NCBI RefSeq assembly: GCF_039521365.1
Contig: NZ_BAAACF010000001.1
Coordinates: 744,001 to 808,000, forward strand
Direction: 5' to 3'
DNA from: Clostridium_AW malenominatum
GTDB taxonomy: Bacteria; Bacillota; Clostridia; Clostridiales; Clostridiaceae
Length of the DNA: 64,000 nt
In this document: in pieces, positions 16,601 to 25,197 of the stretch
Numbering within the stretch: the stretch's first letter is position 1
Layout of the letters: the number at the start of each line of letters is the position of its first letter
Notes under the pieces: model-generated
Seen by the model: only the letters and a program-made list of their open reading frames with translations
Database searches by the model: none
Told to the model about the DNA's origin: nothing
Position numbers and translations under genes: made by a program

Positions 16601-17860
16601 ATGGAAAGTTTTTTTAAGAATTATAAAATATCTTTAGTGCTACTTTTATCAATATTACTAGGAGGAGTAATAGGCGTTATTTTAGGACCAAAGGCTACGG
16701 CACTTGAACCTTTTGGGCAAATATTTTTAAACTTAATGTTTACTATAATAGTACCGTTAGTGTTCTTTAGTGTAACGTCAGCCATAGCTAACATGAGTGG
16801 CATGAATAGATTGGGAAAGATAATGATAAATATTGCAATAATTTTTGTAATTACTGCATTGATATCTGGTATATTGGCTATTGTAGGGGCATTAGTTTTT
16901 AATCCAACTAAAGGCTTAAATGGTGAAACTATTAATACTATTTTATCTGGAGCAACAGGGGAAATTGGTAAGGAAGCTCACCAAATGTCCTTATCACAAC
17001 AGTTAGTAAAGACAATTACAGTAGGGGATTTCTCAGGATTATTTTCAAAAGGAAACATGCTTCAAATAATTGTTTTTTCAGTATTGCTTGGAATAGCAAT
17101 AGCATTGGTTGGTGAAAAAGCAGCAAATGTAAAAAAACTTTTAAATGAAGCTACAACTGTAATGATGAAGATGGTGGAAATTATTATGTACTACGCTCCA
17201 ATTGGATTAGGGTGTTATTTTGCTTCCGTTGTAGGGCAGTTAGGAACGCAGATATTGCAAGGGTACTGGAAAGCTTTTCTCTTATATTTAGGGTTGACAG
17301 TAATATATTATTTTATATTTTTTAGCATATATTCATATGTATCAGCAGGAAAAATGGGTTTTAAAGCATTTTGGAAAAATTCTATTTCACCAACAGTGAC
17401 AGCCCTTGCCACTTGTTCTAGTGCGGCATCAATTCCGATTAATCTTGAAACTATCAAGAAAATAGGGGTTCCAAAGGACATAGCAGAGACTGTAATTCCC
17501 CTTGGAGCTAACACACACAAGGATGGCTCTGTTATTGGTGGAGTGATAAAAATAGTATTTCTATTTGGTTTGTTTGGAAAAGAAATTAACAGTATTCCAG
17601 TACTTTTATCAATACTTTTAGTAAGCTTTTTAGTAGGAGCGGTTATGGGAGCAATTCCAGGTGGTGGAATGATTGGAGAGATGCTTATAATAAGTGTTTA
17701 TGGGTTTCCTCCTGAAGCACTTCCTATAATAGCTGTTATTAGCACCATCATAGATGCACCAGCCACAGTGTTAAATTCAACAGGAAATATAGCCTGTGGT
17801 ATGTTAGTTTCAAGATTTGTTGATGGAAAGGAGTGGATGAAGAATAGAGATGCCTTGTGA
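16601..17860 (+). CDS. Dicarboxylate/amino acid:cation symporter (DAACS family)
   Basis: A 419-residue membrane protein of the GltP/DctA/SstT class. It has eight or more hydrophobic segments, the serine-rich re-entrant loop ATCSSAASIPINLETIKKIG, and the NTHKDGSVIGG and GMIGEMLIISVYGFPPEALP regions that bind substrate and cation. Such carriers take up C4-dicarboxylates, glutamate, aspartate or serine with Na+ or H+. A GntR gene lies two bases downstream on the other strand and an AraC gene is divergent upstream, so uptake appears tightly controlled. The exact substrate cannot be read. ATG 16601 follows AGGAG. Confidence 0.9.
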   Translation: MESFFKNYKISLVLLLSILLGGVIGVILGPKATALEPFGQIFLNLMFTIIVPLVFFSVTSAIANMSGMNRLGKIMINIAIIFVITALISGILAIVGALVFNPTKGLNGETINTILSGATGEIGKEAHQMSLSQQLVKTITVGDFSGLFSKGNMLQIIVFSVLLGIAIALVGEKAANVKKLLNEATTVMMKMVEIIMYYAPIGLGCYFASVVGQLGTQILQGYWKAFLLYLGLTVIYYFIFFSIYSYVSAGKMGFKAFWKNSISPTVTALATCSSAASIPINLETIKKIGVPKDIAETVIPLGANTHKDGSVIGGVIKIVFLFGLFGKEINSIPVLLSILLVSFLVGAVMGAIPGGGMIGEMLIISVYGFPPEALPIIAVISTIIDAPATVLNSTGNIACGMLVSRFVDGKEWMKNRDAL

Positions 17861-17861
17861 T

Positions 17862-18539
17862 TTATAAAGGCATCTCTTTATGTTCTTTATTTTTGATATT
17901 ATCTAATAAGTAGCTTTTCGCATGGGCAAAGTGACTTTCCATAAGTGAGGCCGTTTTATCAAAATCCATAGCTGTAATGGAGGATACAATAGCTTTATGT
18001 TCTTTAAAAACCATTGATTGTGTAACTGTGAAATTTTGGTATATAGTTGTTAATATGCTAAATTGACTTCTTATGTTTTTTGAAGCGTTATATAGTCTTG
18101 AATTATCAGCATATCTAAAAAAGATATCATGAAAATTATCTGAATGTAATTTAAAATCCCATATGTTTCCTGCTTCTAGTGATTTTTCTTGTAATTCAAT
18201 GCAACTATTAAGTTCATATATAATATCATCTACTTTTTCACTTTTCAAAGCTAAATTTAGCGCAGCTAAATCTAAATATAGACAGAAGTCATAAATTTCT
18301 ATAATATCGTTTTCGTTAATATCAATTACTTTTGCGCCCAAATTTGTTATATGATCAATTAACCCTTCTTGACTTAGTCTATTTAAAGCCTCCCTAATTG
18401 GTGTTGAACTTGTATTGAATTTTTCTTTGAGAATTTTTAAAGTTAACTTTTCTCCACATTTAATATTTTGATTGATAATATCTTCTCTTAAAATTGTATA
18501 AATTTGATCTGCTAAAGTCATTCTCACTACAGTTCTCAT
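17862..18539 (-). CDS. GntR-family regulator (FadR/FCD type)
   Basis: A 225-residue protein. The N-terminal winged helix (about 8-72) contains KFNTSSTPIREALNRLSQEGLI, and an all-helical FCD effector domain follows with its likely metal-binding residues in DLAALNLAL, HSDNFHDIF and ESHFAHAKSYL. FCD members commonly sense organic acids. It is divergent from the flavoprotein operon across a striking palindrome, its probable operator. The start follows AGAGGTAAG. The symporter, this regulator and the oxidoreductase operon together suggest uptake and oxidation or reduction of one organic acid. Confidence 0.9.
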   Translation of the reverse strand: MRTVVRMTLADQIYTILREDIINQNIKCGEKLTLKILKEKFNTSSTPIREALNRLSQEGLIDHITNLGAKVIDINENDIIEIYDFCLYLDLAALNLALKSEKVDDIIYELNSCIELQEKSLEAGNIWDFKLHSDNFHDIFFRYADNSRLYNASKNIRSQFSILTTIYQNFTVTQSMVFKEHKAIVSSITAMDFDKTASLMESHFAHAKSYLLDNIKNKEHKEMPL

Positions 18540-18634
18540 TATCTTACCTCTTTAAATGTTAATTATATTTTATAATTGTCTCTATTATATTTTATTATAA
18601 TCATCTTTATATTAAAACTCAACGATAATGTTTT

Positions 18635-18671
18635 GCAATATGTATTTTGCATTTTGCAAAATACATATTGC
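18635..18671. promoter_or_regulatory. 37-bp perfect palindrome, probable GntR operator
   Basis: Two 17-base arms, GCAATATGTATTTTGCA and its exact reverse complement, flank a three-T centre. Further TTTTGC and TGCAAAA copies lie on either side, at 18631-18636 and 18676-18682. It sits about 68 bases before the flavoprotein ATG and 96 bases from the GntR start, so it could govern both. The nested TGCA boxes suggest two or more dimers binding. Confidence 0.7.
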
Positions 18672-18738
18672 ACAATGCAAAACCCTATGTTAGCATTAAA
18701 TTACAGGATAAACAGTGAAAGTTTGAAAGGAGAAATAA

Positions 18739-20676
18739 ATGTATAATTTTAAGTGGCCTTATCCTTTAGAATGGAATAAGGAAAAAACTATAAATGCAGA
18801 TGTTCTCGTTCTTGGAGGTGGCATTGCAGGATGCATGGCTGCCATTGCTGCTGCCAGACGTGGTCAGAGTGTTGTACTGGTAGAGAAAGGTGCAACGAAG
18901 AGAAGTGGTGCAGGTGGTTCAGGGTGTGATCATTGGGAATCTGCTGCTACTAATCCATGTTCAAAAATAAGTCCAGAAGAGCTTACAAAGGCCATGCTCA
19001 ATGATAATGAAGGTTTTAATAATGGTATATCTCATTACATTGAATGTCGTGAAGGATATGATAGACTGCTAGATATTGAAAAAATGGGTGGAAAGATAAG
19101 AGATACAGAAGATGAGTTCAAAGGAGCAAAATTTCGTGATGAGAATACTAAGCTCATGTTTGCTTATGACTATGAAAATAAATTCACGTTAAGAATATGG
19201 GGTTCAACATTTAAGCCTGCTATGTATAATGAACTTAAAAGTCTAGGTGTAAAAATCTATGACAGAATTATGATAACATCATTGCTAACTGAAGATGGGA
19301 AGCAAGGGGGCAGGTGTATTGGTGCAACGGGTATTCATACTAGGACAGGTAAGTTCTTTGTTTTTAAAAGCAAGGCCAGTATTATGTGTATGTCTAGGCC
19401 TGCACGTATATGGTTATTTTCCGCTTCTTATCCAGGTTTGTGCGAGTTTAGACCAACTCAGTGTATTGGAGATGGACATGCAATGGGATGGAGGGCAGGA
19501 GCTGAATTTACAATGATGGAAAAATCAGTAGGGGCAGAGTTTTCAGCTTCAGGAAGAAGTTATCCTCCTTACGGTGCAGGAAATAATCATAATACATGGT
19601 ACCCTGCATCTATTGTTGATTCGAATGGAAGAGAAATTCCCTATGCAAATAGAGATGGAAGCATATTAAAAGATGTGGAGGATAGATTTAAACCCTCAGA
19701 AGGTCAGAAGTTTTTCCTAAAAGGAGGATGTGTAGATTATCCAAAGTATGAATATGAAGGACCAGAAACCTTATCTTTTTCAAAAATGCTAGAAGAGGGT
19801 TATAAATTACCTTTTTATGCTGATTTATCAGCGTTACCAGAGCTTGAAAGAAAGGTGATTTGGGGAATGATGGTAGGAGAAGAAGGAAAGACAAAGGTTC
19901 CAATTTATAAAAACTATAAAGAGGCAGGTTTTGATCCCGAAAAGCATCTTCTTCAATGTTATGGAACTGGATGGACCTCTGCTGATTTTCTACCACAGGA
20001 AAGACAATTATTTGGGCTTCCAGGTGGATTTTTAAATGATTGGACATTAAGTACAAACCTAAAGGGGTTATATGTGGCAGGGGATTCTTTATTTGCTTCA
20101 AATTGTTTTGGACATGCAGCAGCTACTGGTTACTATGCGGGAAGACATGCAGCAAAATATGCGGAAACGAATCAGCTAATAGAAATAGACAAGGGCCAGG
20201 CAGAGATGGAAAAACAGAGGGTGTATTCACCTATAAAAAACAATCCTCAAAATAGCGTAGGATGGAAAGAATTAAATATGGGTATATCTAAAACCATGCA
20301 AAATTACTGTGGAGAAATTAAGCGAGATGAACTATTAAATATTGGATTGGCAAGGTTAAAGGAATATGAAGAAAAAATTATTCCAAATACTTTTGCTTAT
20401 AATCCTCATGAACTTGTTAGGTTACTTGAAGTTTTTGATATACTCACTGTATCCCAGCTTATTATACAATCCTGCTTGGAGAGGAAAACAAGTTCAAAAC
20501 CATTATGTTTTAATAGAGGTTACAGTAAAGAAATGAACAAAGAAAGAGATAAAAAGTTTATTACTTTAAAACAAGTTGATAATCAAGTAGTTAGTAGAGG
20601 GCTAGGACTTAACTATTTTGGTGATTTGAAAGGAAATTATGAGTATTATAATGAGGACTATGTTAGGGGGGAATAA
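18739..20676 (+). CDS. FAD-dependent oxidoreductase, AprA/fumarate reductase-like
   Basis: A 645-residue flavoprotein. The dinucleotide-binding fold is seen as DVLVLGGGIAGCMAAIAAARRG (residues 25-46), and a C-terminal FAD contact as LYVAGDSLFASNCFGHAAATG (about 450). The arrangement is that of the succinate dehydrogenase/fumarate reductase flavoprotein superfamily and is closest in architecture to adenylylsulfate reductase alpha. The next gene encodes a two-cluster ferredoxin resembling AprB, so the pair should form an AprAB-like heterodimer. No sulfate-activation genes are near, so an organic substrate is at least as likely. ATG 18739 follows AAGGAG. Confidence 0.85.
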   Translation: MYNFKWPYPLEWNKEKTINADVLVLGGGIAGCMAAIAAARRGQSVVLVEKGATKRSGAGGSGCDHWESAATNPCSKISPEELTKAMLNDNEGFNNGISHYIECREGYDRLLDIEKMGGKIRDTEDEFKGAKFRDENTKLMFAYDYENKFTLRIWGSTFKPAMYNELKSLGVKIYDRIMITSLLTEDGKQGGRCIGATGIHTRTGKFFVFKSKASIMCMSRPARIWLFSASYPGLCEFRPTQCIGDGHAMGWRAGAEFTMMEKSVGAEFSASGRSYPPYGAGNNHNTWYPASIVDSNGREIPYANRDGSILKDVEDRFKPSEGQKFFLKGGCVDYPKYEYEGPETLSFSKMLEEGYKLPFYADLSALPELERKVIWGMMVGEEGKTKVPIYKNYKEAGFDPEKHLLQCYGTGWTSADFLPQERQLFGLPGGFLNDWTLSTNLKGLYVAGDSLFASNCFGHAAATGYYAGRHAAKYAETNQLIEIDKGQAEMEKQRVYSPIKNNPQNSVGWKELNMGISKTMQNYCGEIKRDELLNIGLARLKEYEEKIIPNTFAYNPHELVRLLEVFDILTVSQLIIQSCLERKTSSKPLCFNRGYSKEMNKERDKKFITLKQVDNQVVSRGLGLNYFGDLKGNYEYYNEDYVRGE

Positions 20677-20678
20677 GG

Positions 20679-20975
20679 GTGGATAATAGAACAAATTATA
20701 TGTTGCCAGAAATGCCTATATCTAATCCTATAATATATAACAAGGACAAATGTATAGGATGTAATAGATGCGTAGATATATGTCAAGTAGACATACTAAT
20801 TCCAAACCCTGAAAGAGGTAAGTCGCCTATTGTGGCATATCCCGGTGAATGTTGGTATTGCGGATGTTGTGTAATGGAGTGTCCCATAGAAGGAGCTATA
20901 AAACTTCGTCATCCATTGATGAATGAAGTTCATTGGATTGAAAAAGATCAATTAATAAAGAAACAGAATTATTAA
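20679..20975 (+). CDS. Two-[4Fe-4S] ferredoxin, AprB-like partner
   Basis: The 98-residue protein has two four-cysteine clusters, CIGCNRCVDICQVD and CWYCGCCVMECPIEGA, so it should carry two [4Fe-4S] centres. GTG 20679 begins two bases after the flavoprotein stop, overlapping its GGGGGG-type ribosome site region, and the two genes should be coupled. It probably passes electrons to or from the flavin. The C-terminal tail (NEVHWIEKDQLI) recalls the tail of adenylylsulfate reductase beta, which wraps the alpha subunit. Confidence 0.88.
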   Translation: MDNRTNYMLPEMPISNPIIYNKDKCIGCNRCVDICQVDILIPNPERGKSPIVAYPGECWYCGCCVMECPIEGAIKLRHPLMNEVHWIEKDQLIKKQNY

Positions 20976-20992
20976 AGAGAGGGGCAATTATT

Positions 20993-21994
20993 ATGATTTT
21001 AAAAGAAATAACTCAGGCCTTTGGAGTAAGCGGTTACGAAAGAGAAGTAAGAGACATTATAAAAGAGGAAATTAAGGACTATGCAGATGATATTTTAGTT
21101 GATGCTTTAGGTAATTTGATTGTATATAGAAAAGGTTCGGGAGCAAATAAAAAGAAGATAATGCTAGCGGCGCATATGGATGAGATAGGTATTCAAGTAA
21201 CTAAAGTTGAAGATAATGGAATGATTAAGGTAAAATCCTTAGGTTTTCTTTGGATTCCAACCACATATATGAGTAGAGTTAAATTTAGAAACGGAACAAT
21301 AGGTATTGTTTCAAGTACGGTAAAGGTAGAAGATTTAAAAAATGATTTTACCAAGCTATATATAGATATTGGAGTTAAATCAAAAGAAGAAGCCTTAAAA
21401 CATGTAAAGGTTGGAGATGTAGCTTCCTATATAGGAGAATATGCTGAACTTAAAGATAACAATATCACTGCAAAAGCATTGGACAATAGAATAGGTTGCT
21501 ACATGCTGATTGAGGCTTTAAAGAAGATAGATAATCCGTATAATGATACTTACTTTGTATTTACAGTACAAGAAGAAGTAGGTTGCAGAGGAGCCATAGT
21601 GGCATCAGAAAGAATAAAACCTGATTTAGGAATAGCTGTTGATATTACACCAGCTCATGACTATCCTTGTGATTTGGAAGGAAGTAATAAGGTTGGTGAG
21701 GGGACTGCAATAAAGGTATCTGATACCTCAGTAATTTGCGATGAGTACCTTGTAGGGGAAATGGTAAAATGCTGTGAAGAAAATAATATAAAATATCAAA
21801 TGGATGTGATTTATGTTGGGGGTACTGATGCAAGTTCTATTAATAGGTCCAACTTTGGAGTGAGAGCAGGAGGAATATCTGTTGTAACAAGATATCCACA
21901 TGGACCAAATGCAATAGTAAATATGAAGGATGTAGAGGCGTCTATTGAATTACTAACTAAATATATAGATAGAGAATTTAACTTTGAATATTAA
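20993..21994 (+). CDS. M42-family metalloaminopeptidase
   Basis: A 333-residue member of the M42 (glutamyl aminopeptidase/deblocking aminopeptidase) family. The two-metal ligands are visible: histidine in AAHMDEIGIQV, aspartate in ALDNRIGCYML, the glutamates in QEEVGCRGA, aspartate in AVDITPAHD and histidine in RYPHGPNA. These enzymes form large tetrahedral particles and trim peptides. It follows the ferredoxin gene by 17 bases and is probably cotranscribed, although a peptidase is an odd partner for an AprAB-like pair. ATG 20993 follows GAGAGGGG. Confidence 0.9.
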   Translation: MILKEITQAFGVSGYEREVRDIIKEEIKDYADDILVDALGNLIVYRKGSGANKKKIMLAAHMDEIGIQVTKVEDNGMIKVKSLGFLWIPTTYMSRVKFRNGTIGIVSSTVKVEDLKNDFTKLYIDIGVKSKEEALKHVKVGDVASYIGEYAELKDNNITAKALDNRIGCYMLIEALKKIDNPYNDTYFVFTVQEEVGCRGAIVASERIKPDLGIAVDITPAHDYPCDLEGSNKVGEGTAIKVSDTSVICDEYLVGEMVKCCEENNIKYQMDVIYVGGTDASSINRSNFGVRAGGISVVTRYPHGPNAIVNMKDVEASIELLTKYIDREFNFEY

Positions 21995-22035
21995 TAAAAA
22001 ATCCTAATGGAAGCTTTATTTATTTAAAAATTTTA

Positions 22036-22063
22036 TTGACAAAACATAAGAAGGGAATATAAT
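22036..22063 (+). promoter_or_regulatory. Vegetative promoter of the radical SAM gene
   Basis: TTGACA (22036-22041) and TATAAT (22058-22063) are exact consensus hexamers with a 16-base spacer, about 37 bases before the ATG. Confidence 0.85.
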
Positions 22064-22099
22064 AAATTTAGTAATTTAAAGGCAAAGAGGTTACAAAAG

Positions 22100-22999
22100 A
22101 TGAATATGTTAAAAGAATGTAGATTATGTCCTAGAGAATGTGGAGTAAATAGAATAAATGGAGAATTAGGTTTTTGTAAAGCAACAGACAAGATTATGAT
22201 ATCAAGAGCGGAGCTTCATTATTGGGAAGAGCCTTGTGTTTCAGGAGAGAAAGGATCTGGCACAGTATTCTTTTCAAACTGCAACTTAAAGTGTGTGTTT
22301 TGTCAAAATCACTGTATAAGTCAAGAGGGGCTAGGAGTAGAAGTTTCCATTGAAAGACTTAGTAAAATATTTCTAGAGCTTCAAGGAAAGGGAGCTAATA
22401 ATATAAATTTAGTAACTCCTACTCATTATGTACCCCAAATAATTGAAGCCTTGAAACTATCGAAATTGGAAGGATTACATATTCCTATAGTTTATAATTC
22501 TAATGGATATGATAACATGGACACATTAAAAGCTTTAGAGGGATATATAGATGTATATTTACCGGATTTAAAATATTGTAATCCTAAATATTCTACCAGA
22601 TATTCAAAGGCAGAGGATTATTTTAAAAAAGCTTCTTTAGTTATAAAAGAGATGTATAGACAGGTGGGAGAAGCAGAATTTGATGAAAATGGTATAATAA
22701 AAAAGGGAGTTATAATAAGGCATCTTATGATTCCAGGACTATTTTTTGATTCTAAAAAGATTATAAAATTCATTTATGAAAGCTTTGGAGATGATGTGTA
22801 TATAAGCATCATGAATCAATATACGCCTATGTTTAAAGCTCCAGAATATGAAGAAATAAATAAGTTTTTAGATTCAAGGCATTACGATGCAGTTATAGAT
22901 TACGCTTTGGAATTAGGAGTGAAAAATGCTTTTATACAAGAGAGTGGAACTTCTTCAGAGGAATTTGTTCCAGACTTTGAAAGCTTTATTGGAATATAG
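22100..22999 (+). CDS. Radical SAM protein, PflA-like (COG1313 group)
   Basis: The 299-residue protein has the radical SAM cluster motif CNLKCVFCQNHC near residues 59-70, preceded by an N-terminal cysteine group (CRLCPRECGVNR) and followed by the TPTHYVPQI and SNGYDNMDTL stretches of this family. Members are related to pyruvate formate-lyase activase but their targets are largely unknown. It is a single-gene unit with a consensus promoter and a terminator. ATG 22100 follows AAAGAGG. Confidence 0.88.
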   Translation: MNMLKECRLCPRECGVNRINGELGFCKATDKIMISRAELHYWEEPCVSGEKGSGTVFFSNCNLKCVFCQNHCISQEGLGVEVSIERLSKIFLELQGKGANNINLVTPTHYVPQIIEALKLSKLEGLHIPIVYNSNGYDNMDTLKALEGYIDVYLPDLKYCNPKYSTRYSKAEDYFKKASLVIKEMYRQVGEAEFDENGIIKKGVIIRHLMIPGLFFDSKKIIKFIYESFGDDVYISIMNQYTPMFKAPEYEEINKFLDSRHYDAVIDYALELGVKNAFIQESGTSSEEFVPDFESFIGI

Positions 23000-23005
23000 T
23001 TATTT

Positions 23006-23033
23006 GGACTTACTGTTATAAGTAAGTCCTTTT
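23006..23033. terminator. Terminator after the radical SAM gene
   Basis: GGACTTACT pairs with AGTAAGTCC (23006-23014 with 23021-23029), followed by four T. It lies just before the end of the convergent LysR gene and may serve both. Confidence 0.85.
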
Positions 23034-23034
23034 A

Positions 23035-23898
23035 TTATTTAAAGGTTTTTAAAAAGTTTCTAGCGGGAACAGATAAATATTTATTTTTAAGCCATATTAT
23101 AGCTGTTTCTGTCATTAAAGATGGTTCATTGATTTCTTTGTGTTTTAAATTTGCAGTTGAAATAAGATCCACCCAAGTAGCTGGTAAAACGGCTATACCC
23201 ATTCCGCTATTTGCCCAAGATAGCATTGAACGAACGTCATCTCCTACGCAAATTATTTTAGGTTCAAAGCCTATTTTTTCGCAGGCTTCTATTATTAAAT
23301 TTTCGTATCTTCTATCTACTAATAAAGGTTTATTTGCTAGTTCTAATAAAGTGATATGTTCATTAGACTCTTCCCAGAGAAAATCACTATTAGTTGCAGC
23401 TACCATGGGTTCCTTAGGTAAATATATGGATTCAAAAATTTCAGGATTTAAAGGAGTTCTTATAATTCCTATTTCTATCACTCTATTTTTTAATAATTCT
23501 AGTATTTCATATGTACCACATTCACGTATTTTAAAGCTTATATTAGGATGGTTTTTATGAAAATTGTCAATTCTATCGTGTAAAAGAGTAGCACCAGCAG
23601 TTGGAATAGTACCTATTGATAAGGTTCCTTGAATTCCCTCATTAAAATCCCTTAATTCTTTAACGGTGGTATCGGTTAATTCTATAATTTGTTTTGCTCT
23701 ACGTTTTAGCATTAGACCTGCATCAGTTATTTGAAATTTTCTGGTAGTTCGTTCTACTAATTTAACATTTAACTCATCCTCAAGAAGTTTTAATTGTTGA
23801 CTTAGGTAGGGTTGAGCTATATGTAATCTTTCAGCAGCTTTAGTTATGTTTCCTTCCTCAACTATGGCAAGAAAATAGGTAAGTTGCCTGTTATCCAT
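23035..23898 (-). CDS. LysR-family transcriptional regulator
   Basis: A 287-residue protein with the LysR winged helix at the N-terminus (EEGNITKAAERLHIAQPYLSQ) and an effector domain from about residue 90 (GTLSIGTIPTAGATLL). ATG 23898 is chosen because GGAGTG lies seven bases upstream; a TTG six codons earlier lacks such a site. ACTTATAAGT (23934-23943) upstream may be part of its operator. The divergent drug/metabolite exporter gene, 271 bases away, is a possible target. Confidence 0.88.
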   Translation of the reverse strand: MDNRQLTYFLAIVEEGNITKAAERLHIAQPYLSQQLKLLEDELNVKLVERTTRKFQITDAGLMLKRRAKQIIELTDTTVKELRDFNEGIQGTLSIGTIPTAGATLLHDRIDNFHKNHPNISFKIRECGTYEILELLKNRVIEIGIIRTPLNPEIFESIYLPKEPMVAATNSDFLWEESNEHITLLELANKPLLVDRRYENLIIEACEKIGFEPKIICVGDDVRSMLSWANSGMGIAVLPATWVDLISTANLKHKEINEPSLMTETAIIWLKNKYLSVPARNFLKTFK

Positions 23899-24016
23899 AA
23901 TAATCACTCCACACAAGTTATTTATATATATTTACTTATAAGTATAATACTTTTTAGATATTTTTAATATATATTATTCCTTGATATAATTATATCATGA
24001 TAAATAAAAAATAAAA

Positions 24017-24103
24017 AATTACAGGTTTGATTATACACCGAAACACTGGTTGGTAGTTGCATCTGTCAAGTAATAAATGGGGAGGCGGTAAAACTGTCTC
24101 CCC
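24017..24103 (+). other. Remnant-like ORF tail and GC-rich hairpin before the exporter
   Basis: A stop-bounded frame ending at TAA 24071-24073 reads FDYTPKHWLVVASVK but has no usable start, so it may be the tail of a lost gene. Eight bases later, GGGGAGGCGGT (24079-24089) and ACTGTCTCCCC (24093-24103) form an 11-pair hairpin with an AAA loop, conspicuous in this AT-rich DNA. No clean U tract follows. It could be the old gene's terminator or a leader element of the exporter; no known riboswitch was recognised. Confidence 0.35.
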
Positions 24104-24169
24104 TCCACCTTTTATATGAATGCCAATGTTATAAAAAGTTTGGTATAATAATTATGGTGGTGAAAATAA

Positions 24170-25108
24170 ATGAAGAAATCAATTTTACTAGGAATAGCAG
24201 CATCCTTCTTTTTCGCATTCACCTTTGTACTTAATAGGCAAATGAACCTTTCAGGTGGAAGTTGGATTTGGAGTGCATCATTAAGGTATATTTTTATGTT
24301 GCCAATTTTATTTGCAATTGTAGGGGCAAAAAATGAACTATCATATGTTTTAAAGGATATAAGAGAAAAACCCATGGAATGGATTTTGTGGAGTACTGTT
24401 GGATTTGGATTGTTCTATGCTCCCTTATGTTTTGCTTCTGCGTATGGAGCATCATGGATGGTGGCAAGTACATGGCAAATTACAATTGTGGCAGGGGCAT
24501 TACTTTCCCCATTATTTTATGAATCCGCAGAAACTGAAAATGGCATTATAAAAAATAGAAATAAAATTCCTAAGAAATCATTGAAAATGTCTTTAATAAT
24601 TTTGGCAGGAATATTTTTAATACAGTTACAACAAGCTGTAGATGTGTCTTTTTTAAAAACTCTTATGGGAGTAATACCTGTCATTATAGCTGCTTTTGCC
24701 TATCCTTTAGGCAACCGTAAGATGATGGAAGTTTGTGATGGAAAGTTTAATACATTTCAAAGGGTGTTTGGAATGACACTATGTAGTATTCCTTTTTGGA
24801 TAGTATTATCTACCTTTGGGATATTAAAAGTTGGACTACCAGGTAAGGAACAGATTGTACAAGCTTTAATGGTATCTATTTTTTCTGGAATTGTTGCAAC
24901 TATATTATTTTTTAAAGCTACAGACATGGTTAGAAGTGATTCTCACAAGCTAGCAGTAGTAGAAACAACTCAAGCTGGTGAAGTTATATTTGCTCTTTTA
25001 GGAGAAATATTTATATTAAATAGCGATTTTCCTACAGTACTAGGGCTAATTGGAATAATGCTTGTAGTTATAGGAATGATTTTAAATAGCCTCACATCTT
25101 CGGAGTGA
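24170..25108 (+). CDS. Multidrug resistance efflux transporter family protein (EmrE/DMT type)
   Basis: The 312-residue protein has about ten hydrophobic segments arranged as two five-helix halves, as in drug/metabolite transporters. The N-terminus (ILLGIAASFFFAFTFVLNRQM) and the C-terminal AVVETTQAGEVIFALLGEIFILN fit the putative multidrug efflux family near EamA. Substrate is unknown. ATG 24170 follows GGTGGTG. A LysR gene is divergent upstream. Confidence 0.8.
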   Translation: MKKSILLGIAASFFFAFTFVLNRQMNLSGGSWIWSASLRYIFMLPILFAIVGAKNELSYVLKDIREKPMEWILWSTVGFGLFYAPLCFASAYGASWMVASTWQITIVAGALLSPLFYESAETENGIIKNRNKIPKKSLKMSLIILAGIFLIQLQQAVDVSFLKTLMGVIPVIIAAFAYPLGNRKMMEVCDGKFNTFQRVFGMTLCSIPFWIVLSTFGILKVGLPGKEQIVQALMVSIFSGIVATILFFKATDMVRSDSHKLAVVETTQAGEVIFALLGEIFILNSDFPTVLGLIGIMLVVIGMILNSLTSSE

Positions 25109-25124
25109 GGTACATAACAAATAG

Positions 25125-25166
25125 AAAACTAGATTTAGATATTATTTAATCTAAATCTAGTTTTTT
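25125..25166. terminator. Terminator between exporter and LysR genes
   Basis: A perfect 16-bp stem, AAAACTAGATTTAGAT (25125-25140) with ATCTAAATCTAGTTTT (25149-25164), followed by T. Flanking A and T runs make it usable from both sides. Confidence 0.9.
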
Positions 25167-25197
25167 ATTTATTACTGTCAATTTAAAAACCTTTCCG

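Noticed and set aside
19688..20101. A 137-residue minus-strand ORF within the flavoprotein gene
   Set aside because: It lies entirely opposite a strongly supported coding gene, has no ribosome site and no recognisable domain.
23129..23560. A 143-residue plus-strand ORF opposite the LysR gene
   Set aside because: Antisense shadow of a well-supported LysR coding frame.
24001..24169. A known riboswitch before the EmrE-like exporter
   Set aside because: No guanidine, preQ1 or other riboswitch consensus could be matched to the leader by eye; only the hairpin is reported.
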